Shown here: positions 1-4,460 of the stretch, piece after piece
Position numbering within the stretch: the first letter of the stretch is position 1
Layout: every line of letters starts with the position of its first letter
Assembly: GCA_946222725.1 (NCBI GenBank)
Contig: CAMIHT010000121.1
Location: 1-5,555 of the forward strand
DNA length: 5,555 nt
Direction: 5' to 3'
Source of the DNA: Actinotignum schaalii
GTDB lineage: Bacteria; Actinomycetota; Actinomycetes; Actinomycetales; Actinomycetaceae
Translations under genes and position numbers: made by a program
The notes under the pieces: generated by a model
The model's database searches: none
Seen by the model: the letters and a program-made list of their open reading frames with translations, nothing else
Told to the model about the DNA's origin: nothing

Positions 1-1
1 C

Positions 2-247
2 CCCGGGGCGCAGGAAAAGGCCCTGGTCGAAGGGTGGCAGACCGCCAGCGCCCTACGCCAGGCCGCTTTTGTGGCTACCGGCCGGACCGGGAGTGCCGCC
101 CAGGTCATTCCGCGTGACCCGCGCGAGCGCGAACGCATGGCCGCGATCCTGGGCGCCGAGCACGCCGCGGATGTCCTCGACCGGCGCGCCCGGGCGGCAC
201 GCCACGCCCGCGCCGCCGTCGAATATGTTTTTTACGGGCGGAACTAG
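2..247 (+). CDS. glnE: Glutamine synthetase adenylyltransferase/deadenylyltransferase, C-terminal end (5' truncated)
   Basis: Only the last 81 codons are in the window; the reading frame is open at the left edge and ends at TAG 245-247. GlnE adds AMP to, and removes it from, a tyrosine of glutamine synthetase, tuning nitrogen assimilation in the cytoplasm. The visible part reads as the helical C-terminal domain after the adenylylating nucleotidyltransferase domain. It contains the family-like stretch VIPRDPRERERMAAILG followed by a helix rich in Arg and Ala that ends in AAVEYVFYGRN, which resembles the usual actinobacterial GlnE ending (SLPRD..., ...ARAVVERVFYG). No catalytic residues fall inside the window. 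The gene is convergent with glnA, its substrate's gene, as in Mycobacterium, which supports the call. Identification is from recalled family pattern, not a search. Confidence 0.85.
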   Translation, partial: PGAQEKALVEGWQTASALRQAAFVATGRTGSAAQVIPRDPRERERMAAILGAEHAADVLDRRARAARHARAAVEYVFYGRN

Positions 248-251
248 GCCA

Positions 252-277
252 CGCACCGCGGGTAGGCCCGTGGTGCG
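252..277. terminator. GC-rich hairpin between convergent glnE and glnA
   Basis: The stem pairs 252-262 with 267-277 (11 bp, one G-T wobble) around the 4-base loop TAGG. It lies 4 bases after the glnE stop and 26 bases after the glnA stop as read on the minus strand. Neither side has a T-run, so it is not a textbook intrinsic terminator. Stems without a U tract are common at gene ends in GC-rich actinobacteria, and this one could serve both converging transcripts. The function is inferred from position and structure. Confidence 0.6.
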
Positions 278-303
278 GGCAGAAAGCTCATCCACGTACT
301 TCT

Positions 304-1728
304 TTAGAGCGTGTAGTACAGCTCGAATTCATAAGGGTGCGGGCGGGCGCGCAGCGGCGTGACTTCCGCATCCATCTTGTACTTAATCCAGGTGGCGATG
401 AAGTCCTCCGTGAAGACATCCCCTTCGAGGAGGAAATCATGATCAGCTTCCAGTTCGGCTAAGGCCTCATCAAGGGAAGCCGGGATTGTCTCAATATCCG
501 CGTATTCTTCCGGCGGTAGCTCGTAAATATCCTTATCAATGGGGGCCGGCGGCTCGATGCGGTTGCGGATGCCGTCCAGGCCCGCCATCAGCTCCGCGGA
601 GAAAGCCAAATAGGGATTAGCGGTCGGATCGGGAACTCGGAATTCAATACGCTTGGAGGCCGGGGAATTCCCGCTCAGCGGAATCCGGATCGCAGCCGAA
701 CGATTACGCGCCGAATACACCAAATTAATCGGCGCTTCAAAACCGGGAACCAGGCGGCGGTACGAATTCACCGACGGGTTGGTGAAAGCCGCGAGCGCCT
801 TCCCGTGCGCCAGTAGGCCGCCCACGTACCAGCGAGCTAGGTCCGAAAGCTGGCCGTAGCCACGCGGATCGTGGAAAAGTGGCTGGCCATCTTTCCACAG
901 CGACATATGGCAGTGCATACCCGAACCGGCTGAATCAAAAAGCGGCTTGGGCATGAACGTGGCAGTTTTCCCGCACTCATCTGCAGCACGGCGAATCACG
1001 TACTTGAATTTCATGAGGTCGTCCGCCGCGGCACGCAAGGAATTGAAACGGTAGTTAATTTCTTGCTGGCCGCCCGCACCCACTTCGTGATGGGCACGTT
1101 CCACATCCAGACCCACCTGCGCCAGATACTGACACATAACGTCGCGTACGTCCTCATTAGCATCCACCGGGGCCACCGGGAAATAACCCTGCTGGTGAGG
1201 GATCTTGTATCCGGTATTCCCGCCCGGTTCCAGCCGGCTCGAATTCCACGAGCCCTCATTGGAATCAATCACGTACATGGAATGATTGACCCCGGTGTCA
1301 TAGCGTACGTCGTCGAATAAATAGAACTCGGCTTCCGCACCCACCGAAATCGTGTCCGCAATTCCCGTGGAGCGCAGGTAGGCTTCGGCGCGTTCAGCAA
1401 CATTGCGAGGATCACGCGCAAAGGGTTCATCCGTATAGGGATCCACCACATTGAAATTCATGACGAGGGTGGGCTCCGCGCGGAACGGATCCACAAAGGC
1501 GGTGGACACATCGGGGAGCAGCTTCATATCCGATTCGTGAATCGAGGTGAAACCGCGAATCGACGAGCCATCGAACATATAGCCCTCGCTCATTTTTTCC
1601 GCGGTTGCCTGGGTGGCGGGCACTGTGAAATGCTGCATCACGCCGGGCAGGTCACAGAAGCGAATATCGAGAAATTCAATCTCGTTTTCCGCGATAAACT
1701 CGGCAGCTTCGGCGACACTTGTGAACAT
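304..1728 (-). CDS. glnA: Type I glutamine synthetase (GlnA1-like), 474 aa
   Basis: Catalyses ATP-dependent formation of glutamine from glutamate and ammonia; type I enzymes are cytoplasmic dodecamers. The N-terminal beta-grasp domain carries [12 protein letters not shown] (residues 23-34) and FDGSSIRGF (52-60). The catalytic domain has the metal and substrate residues in GAEAEFYLF (E132, E134), [12 protein letters not shown] (E215, E223), [14 protein letters not shown] (H272) and [12 protein letters not shown]. The adenylylation segment [14 protein letters not shown] keeps the target tyrosine (Y402), matching the neighbouring glnE. The length equals the family norm of about 470-478. The open frame extends 38 codons upstream, but the start at 1728 is preferred because GAGGAG sits 6 bases before it, homologues begin here, and the extension overlaps the promoter and terminator region. 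It has its own likely promoter. No defects are seen. Confidence 0.97.
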   Translation of the reverse strand: MFTSVAEAAEFIAENEIEFLDIRFCDLPGVMQHFTVPATQATAEKMSEGYMFDGSSIRGFTSIHESDMKLLPDVSTAFVDPFRAEPTLVMNFNVVDPYTDEPFARDPRNVAERAEAYLRSTGIADTISVGAEAEFYLFDDVRYDTGVNHSMYVIDSNEGSWNSSRLEPGGNTGYKIPHQQGYFPVAPVDANEDVRDVMCQYLAQVGLDVERAHHEVGAGGQQEINYRFNSLRAAADDLMKFKYVIRRAADECGKTATFMPKPLFDSAGSGMHCHMSLWKDGQPLFHDPRGYGQLSDLARWYVGGLLAHGKALAAFTNPSVNSYRRLVPGFEAPINLVYSARNRSAAIRIPLSGNSPASKRIEFRVPDPTANPYLAFSAELMAGLDGIRNRIEPPAPIDKDIYELPPEEYADIETIPASLDEALAELEADHDFLLEGDVFTEDFIATWIKYKMDAEVTPLRARPHPYEFELYYTL

Positions 1729-1734
1729 GGTGGA

Positions 1735-1740
1735 CTCCTC
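1735..1740 (-). promoter_or_regulatory. Ribosome binding site that fixes the glnA start
   Basis: GAGGAG on the minus strand lies 6 bases before ATG 1728-1726. It chooses this ATG over an upstream in-frame ATG at 1842, which would add 38 residues with no counterpart in the family. Confidence 0.85.
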
Positions 1741-1780
1741 CCGGCGCGCGGCTCGGCTAGCGGTGCGGTTTACCCCATGT

Positions 1781-1808
1781 ATTTTAGCGCGCCGTCCCCG
1801 GCTCAAAA
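1781..1808 (-). promoter_or_regulatory. Candidate glnA promoter
   Basis: On the minus strand a TAAAAT box (1786-1781, five of six matches to TATAAT) lies 16 bases after TTTTGA (1808-1803); the overlapping TTGAGC (1806-1801) is closer to TTGACA but only 14 bases away. The -35 part overlaps the T-run of the preceding hairpin. A start near 1774 would give a 5' leader of about 45 bases. The match is moderate and no regulator site is recognised. Confidence 0.4.
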
Positions 1809-1860
1809 AACATTCGGGCGTGACTCCGCCCGGGAAACTCACGTGGAATTCCCCGGGCGG
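1805..1860 (-). terminator. Two overlapping hairpins with T6 run after DUF4191 gene
   Basis: Read on the minus strand, a 12-bp stem (1860-1849 with 1837-1826, one G-T pair, 11-base loop) begins 30 bases after the DUF4191 stop. A second stem, CGGGCG-GAGTCA-CGCCCG (1832-1815), reuses part of the first stem's right arm, so the two exclude each other. The second is followed after 4 bases by six T's (1810-1805), as in an intrinsic terminator. Together they probably end the DUF4191 transcript just before the glnA promoter. Confidence 0.6.
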
Positions 1861-1890
1861 ATACTGACGAGGTACGACGACGGCGCGGCC

Positions 1891-2592
1891 CTACTGGCCG
1901 CGCAGGGCCCGCCGATTAGCGCGAATATTAGTGGGATCAATACCCTTGGGGATATTGAGCGCCTTATTTCCCAAAGCGTCGAGGCGCTGGGACAGGGCCG
2001 AAACTTCCTGGGCGGAAATTTCCTTCTTAAGCTTCTTAATGGCCCGCTCGAGCTTGGCGAGCGGAACCTGGCCTTCGCCATTCCCCATGAAGATAGCGTG
2101 CACCGGGGCATTCGGGGCTACGCGGCGAATAGCGCGACGCTCATCATCAATGAGCTTGCGGGTGCGTGATATGGGGCCTTCGGCAACCAGAACCACGCCG
2201 GGGCGCCCGATGAGACGGAAAACGAAATCTTGGTGGCGCGCGTTGAAACGCACCGGTTCGGTTTGCTTGACCCACGAGCCGCGCAGCGAATCGAGAATTG
2301 CAGACGTGGCGCCCGGCATACCATCCAGCTGCGCGTAGCTGGCCGAACGTACGGCCCGGGTGAGAAGCAGCATGGGGAGCAGGAGCATGAGGAGGATCCC
2401 GAAGACGGTCCACGCGATCCAGCTCTTGGTAAGGAAACCGAGGAGAATGCCGATTCCCAGTCCCGCGAGCCCGGCCAGGGCGAGCCACCAGCCCAGATGC
2501 TTGTAGGTACGCTTTGCGATGGTGAATGCGTCACGCAGAGTCTTGAAAAAGCCCGGCTTCTTCTTCGCGCCCTTGTTCTTATCCTGTGCCAT
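1891..2592 (-). CDS. DUF4191 family two-helix membrane protein, 233 aa
   Basis: This is a conserved actinobacterial protein of unknown function; the counterpart between lipA and glnA1 in M. tuberculosis is Rv2219. Order of parts: a Lys-rich cytoplasmic N-terminus (1-30), membrane helix about 34-54, membrane helix about 57-78, then a soluble domain with YAQLDGMPGA (86-95), GVVLVAEGP (132-140) and a basic Lys-rich helix (180-190). The tail PKGIDPTNIRANRRALRG (215-232) is the family's typical ending. The closely spaced helices suggest both termini are cytoplasmic. The start is supported by AAAAGGA 5 bases upstream (2604-2598). It points the same way as glnA but has its own promoter and a terminator-like structure behind it, so it may be a single-gene unit. 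Family assignment comes from recalled sequence pattern and gene order. Confidence 0.9.
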   Translation of the reverse strand: MAQDKNKGAKKKPGFFKTLRDAFTIAKRTYKHLGWWLALAGLAGLGIGILLGFLTKSWIAWTVFGILLMLLLPMLLLTRAVRSASYAQLDGMPGATSAILDSLRGSWVKQTEPVRFNARHQDFVFRLIGRPGVVLVAEGPISRTRKLIDDERRAIRRVAPNAPVHAIFMGNGEGQVPLAKLERAIKKLKKEISAQEVSALSQRLDALGNKALNIPKGIDPTNIRANRRALRGQ

Positions 2593-2629
2593 CTGATTCC
2601 TTTTAAATCCTTCTCGATAGTCCCCGTCG

Positions 2630-2658
2630 ATTCTAGACGATAGCGCCGGCTTTGTTGA
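2630..2658 (-). promoter_or_regulatory. Candidate promoter of the DUF4191 gene
   Basis: On the minus strand TCAACA (2658-2653, four of six matches to TTGACA) is followed by a 17-base spacer and TAGAAT (2635-2630, five of six matches to TATAAT). This sits about 38 bases before the start codon. Spacing is ideal and the boxes are fair matches. Confidence 0.5.
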
Positions 2659-2716
2659 GCACCGGGCCCAATCTCACGCCTTCGGGTCGGTCGAACGCCG
2701 TGTTCGGCGCGCGACT

Positions 2717-2755
2717 TGTGGATAATGACGCCGTGGAGGGCTTGCCTGTGGATGG
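2717..2755 (+). promoter_or_regulatory. Pair of DnaA-box-like 9-mers
   Basis: TGTGGATAA at 2717-2725 is the exact reverse complement of the classical DnaA box TTATCCACA. TGTGGATGG at 2747-2755 matches seven of nine positions in the same orientation, 30 bp further on. They lie in the divergent spacer upstream of the membrane-protein gene. There is no AT-rich unwinding region or dnaA/dnaN/gyr neighbour, so this is not an origin. DnaA titration or regulation, or chance, are the options. Confidence 0.35.
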
Positions 2756-2794
2756 TTCCTGGACGGGGTGGGCCGGCGGTGGTGAACTGTCCCT

Positions 2795-3388
2795 ATGACA
2801 GGCACAGTGATGAATCGGCGTGGGGTAAGCGGGGCACGTGGCGTGGGAGGAGCTAGCGCCGGCCGGGTAGCTCTCCTGGTGCGCTTGTGTGTGCTCGGGA
2901 TGGTGGCAGGTGTGCTGGCAGGAATGACGCTGGGTGCGCTGGTGCTTGCGGTGAAAAAGGCACCCGGGGGCCCGGTACGTGGAGAAGACCCGGGGTGCGG
3001 TGAGGGTCCGGTGCCTGGCGCTGGCGCGGGTACTACTGAGCCGGGGCCGGATGCTCTGGCGGTGGCCCGGCAGCTCGTGGCGGCCCGTGATGCCGTGCTA
3101 AGCGCGGGTGATACAGCCGCGCTGAGTGCCTTGAGTGTGCCGGAAGGTGAAGCAGCCGCAGCCGATGCGACATTGGGTAGCGTGCTGGATAGCACTCCGG
3201 TTGCGCAGGTAGAAACCGAGGTGCGGGAAGCTTCCTGGGTGGGGGAGGATCTTCTCGAGGTTGTCACGGTGCAGCGCCGCCTCGTTCTATCTGGCGGGCA
3301 AACTATGGGGCCGCAGCCGGAGCGGTGTGCGCGGTGGCAGCTGAGTCCGCAGCCGTGGCGGATTGTGGCGGTTCGCCCGTGTTCGTGA
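2795..3388 (+). CDS. Unrecognised single-pass membrane protein with extracytoplasmic domain, 197 aa
   Basis: I do not recognise a named family. The protein has a short basic N-terminus, one strongly hydrophobic segment at about residues 25-53, then a Gly/Pro-rich linker (55-85). A compact domain (86-196) starts with two Ala-rich helices and ends in strand-like stretches (LLEVVTVQRRLVL, RWQLSPQPWRIVAV). This helix-then-sheet order with a closing W-R-I-V resembles NTF2/SnoaL-like folds, which is only a guess. The basic residues before the helix suggest an N-in, C-out anchor. The start is uncertain: ATG 2795 follows an in-frame stop at 2783 and lacks a good ribosome site, and ATG 2810 (M6) is an alternative. 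The stop at 3386 falls inside the first unit of a tandem repeat, so the last residues derive from repeat sequence. The antisense frame is low-complexity Pro/Thr/Arg and looks like its shadow. Confidence 0.65.
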   Translation: MTGTVMNRRGVSGARGVGGASAGRVALLVRLCVLGMVAGVLAGMTLGALVLAVKKAPGGPVRGEDPGCGEGPVPGAGAGTTEPGPDALAVARQLVAARDAVLSAGDTAALSALSVPEGEAAAADATLGSVLDSTPVAQVETEVREASWVGEDLLEVVTVQRRLVLSGGQTMGPQPERCARWQLSPQPWRIVAVRPCS

Positions 3389-3451
3389 ACGGTTCGCCCG
3401 TGTTCGTGAACGGTTCACCCGTGTTCGTGAACGGTTCACCCGTGTTCGTAA
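3369..3451. repeat. 21-bp tandem repeat, four units
   Basis: Units lie at 3369-3389, 3390-3410, 3411-3431 and 3432-3451. Units 1 and 2 are identical; unit 3 differs by one base (GTTCGC to GTTCAC); unit 4 shares that change and loses one base near its end. Each unit can fold on itself: GTTCAC (or GTTCGC with a wobble) pairs with GTGAAC across the 8-base loop CCGTGTTC. The TGA of the upstream membrane-protein gene lies within unit 1. Because 21 is divisible by 3, the other frames stay open on both strands; the minus-strand reading is a repeated FTNTGEP. Confidence 0.95.
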
Positions 3452-3680
3452 GATAAAACGCCCCCATGTATAGGCTTAGTAACAACGGGCTTGCGGTAGC
3501 GATACCGTGCCGGGTTAGCCATATACAGGGCCAGCGCGTTGTGGGCTGTTAGGGACGCAGAATCTACGTCACGGATATAGAACCGCAGAAAAACTGTTAC
3601 CCACGTACATGTATTCTCTTAGCTGGCCCTACCGTGATCACTCGCTCGGCATGGGCAAGCATGGACGACGTGAGGTGATG

Positions 3681-3800
3681 CCCATAAATAGCAACGCCAC
3701 GACGTGGGCCCTACAGGATGCGCCCTCCCGGCAGGAGGCCCCACAAAAAGCAACTTCACGACAGCGGGCCCCACGAAAAGCAACTTCACGACATCAAAAC
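3681..3800. repeat. Degenerate 30-bp tandem repeat, four units
   Basis: Units fall in strict 30-bp register at 3681-3710, 3711-3740, 3741-3770 and 3771-3800; the first three end in GGCC. Units 3 and 4 share CCACNAAAAGCAACTTCACG almost exactly, unit 1 keeps AGCAAC..CACGAC..GGGCC with one-base shifts, and unit 2 matches unit 3 at about 19 of 30 positions. On the minus strand this reads as a ten-residue period (VVKLLFVGPA and decayed versions); on the plus strand as APQKATSRQR-like. Being a multiple of 3 keeps frames open by itself, so this is weak evidence of translation. Confidence 0.8.
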
Positions 3801-3837
3801 AATTTGTTAATGTAGTTGCCGTTGCGCTTTGATGTCG
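3789..3837. repeat. 10-bp perfect inverted repeat at the edge of the 30-bp array
   Basis: CGACATCAAA (3789-3798) is the exact reverse complement of TTTGATGTCG (3828-3837), separated by 29 bases. The spacer begins with the smaller inverted repeat AACAA-T-TTGTT (3798-3808). The left arm lies in the last unit of the 30-bp array and its ATCAAA departs from the unit consensus. It could form a hairpin or bind a dimeric protein; there is no T-run. Confidence 0.6.
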
Positions 3838-3848
3838 GGCGGACACGG

Positions 3849-4000
3849 TTACCTTCCCACGAGAGTCTCAAGGGCCTCACAAGCTTCAATAGTCACACCA
3901 GTACCTGGGAAGGGGGTATCTGTTTTCAGAGCTGTACTGCGCTTGTCGTACATGCGAAGTACATCCCGGAAAAACACACCTTCCTCACCGGCGCGGACGG
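3849..4000 (-). pseudogene. Possible tail of a decayed gene (very uncertain)
   Basis: The minus-strand frame ending at TAA 3851-3849 gives about 50 residues (from RAGEEGVFFRDVLRMYDKRS onward, closing with EACEALETLVGR). Their composition looks more like a real protein than the rest of the frame: amphipathic helices, few Cys/Trp/His. I cannot name a family. The full open frame up to 4352 starts inside a terminator hairpin without a ribosome site and runs through a 61-bp duplication that shifts phase, so an intact gene is unlikely. A gene remnant or a chance frame are both possible. Confidence 0.15.
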
Positions 4001-4067
4001 CGGGGTGGCTTGCCGACACCACCGAGACCGCCTGCGACACCTTCCTCACCGGCGCGGACGGCGGGGT
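3976..4067. repeat. 31-bp perfect direct repeat with 30-bp spacer
   Basis: The copies at 3976-4006 and 4037-4067 are identical over 31 bases, starting ACACCTTCCTCACCGG and ending GGACGGCGGGGT, with 30 unrelated bases between (4007-4036). Repeat and spacer lengths fall in the CRISPR range, but there are only two repeats, no third degenerate copy at the expected 61-bp step on either side, no clear internal palindrome and no cas gene in the window. A local duplication or a dispersed genomic repeat is as likely as a minimal CRISPR remnant. Confidence 0.9.
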
Positions 4068-4107
4068 AAGGCAACGGCCGATGCGGGGTCCGGGATCGGC
4101 GTTTTTA

Positions 4108-4130
4108 CGCGATGATAAATCGCGATGATA
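4108..4130. repeat. Short direct and inverted repeat, CGCGATGATA twice
   Basis: CGCGATGATA occurs at 4108-4117 and 4121-4130 (13-bp step). CGCGAT (4108-4113) and ATCGCG (4119-4124) also form a 6-bp stem with a 5-base loop. The arrangement resembles a small operator, but no gene starts nearby, so no role can be given. Confidence 0.5.
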
Positions 4131-4319
4131 CAGCGCGGTGGTCCGGTGCAGTGCTCCAGATCCGCGGGTCAGCCAGGCAGCCCGGCTAGGCACAGTGCGA
4201 GTGCGGGACATCGCCTCCCACAGGATGCGCGTAAGAGACACGAACCCCCCGAAACGGTGCTCTCCCTCGCACTTTGTTCCCGGGCACGGTTCATGCAGTT
4301 TCGGCTGTCTATTAACCCG

Positions 4320-4368
4320 AAAACTCCCCGGTATCCGGATTGCCATGAGCAATATCGGAACCGGGGAG
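4320..4368 (-). terminator. Strong hairpin with TTTT, probable terminator of the E2 transcript
   Basis: CTCCCCGGT (4324-4332) pairs with ACCGGGGAG (4360-4368); inside, CCG pairs with CGG and ATTGC with GCAAT around the loop CATGA, with small internal bulges. On the minus strand the stem is followed directly by TTTT (4323-4320). It lies about 92 bases beyond the E2 stop codon in the direction of E2 transcription. The plus-strand side has no T-run, so it acts for the minus strand. Confidence 0.7.
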
Positions 4369-4407
4369 CATCGTTATGTGCCAGATTACGTGCGTGGCTG
4401 AGGCTGT

Positions 4408-4452
4408 GTTATTGGGTTAGTTAGCTACTTAGGTGCTGAGTAACCCAATAAC
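4408..4452 (-). repeat. 12-bp perfect inverted repeat just after the E2 gene
   Basis: GTTATTGGGTTA (4408-4419) and TAACCCAATAAC (4441-4452) are exact reverse complements. Inside, TTAGC (4421-4425) can pair with GCTGA (4435-4439), giving a near-continuous 17-bp hairpin 8 bases after the E2 stop. There is no T-run on either side. It may protect the mRNA 3' end or act as a U-less terminator ahead of the stronger hairpin at 4320-4368. It is AT-rich compared with its surroundings. Confidence 0.75.
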
Positions 4453-4460
4453 CGAGTTCC

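Larger units (their letters stand above)
3389..4460. other. Repeat-rich intergenic stretch without a convincing gene
   Basis: About 1.07 kb lies between the membrane-protein gene and the E2 gene. Open frames up to 167 codons occur on both strands, but none has a ribosome site, a recognisable family or steady codon use, and several pass through repeats whose period changes frame. It holds the rest of the 21-bp array, a 30-bp degenerate array, a 10-bp inverted repeat, a 31-bp direct repeat, a small direct/inverted repeat and two hairpins behind the E2 gene. No tRNA, rRNA or transposase is seen. In Mycobacterium the corresponding interval, between E2 and DUF4191, contains lipB and lipA. I see no radical-SAM cysteine motif or other trace of them. 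Confidence 0.75.

Noticed and set aside
1537..2169. Plus-strand open frame of 210 codons
   Set aside because: It lies antisense to glnA and DUF4191, crosses the promoter/terminator region between them, and has no recognisable motif; both minus-strand genes are certain.
2701..2760. Replication origin at the DnaA-like boxes
   Set aside because: Only two boxes, no AT-rich region, and none of the usual origin neighbours.
2674..3267. Minus-strand open frame of 197 codons opposite the membrane protein
   Set aside because: Low-complexity Ser/Thr/Pro/Arg composition typical of an antisense shadow in GC-rich DNA; the plus frame has a clear membrane helix and a folded-looking domain.
3303..3485. Minus-strand 60-residue frame with four FTNTGEP repeats
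   Set aside because: The peptide repeat follows automatically from a 21-bp DNA repeat; the rest is Ala/Thr-rich antisense sequence of the membrane-protein gene. No ribosome site was seen.
3609..3846. Short frames on both strands through the 30-bp array
   Set aside because: They stay open because the period is a multiple of three; no start signals or known family.
3849..4352. Minus-strand 167-codon frame as a complete gene
   Set aside because: The start lies in the loop of the E2 terminator hairpin without a ribosome site, and the frame passes the 31-bp repeat in two different phases. Only its last part is kept, as a very uncertain remnant.
3389..4460. Insertion sequence or integrated element
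   Set aside because: No transposase or integrase motif, no matching terminal inverted repeats at both ends and no target duplication seen.
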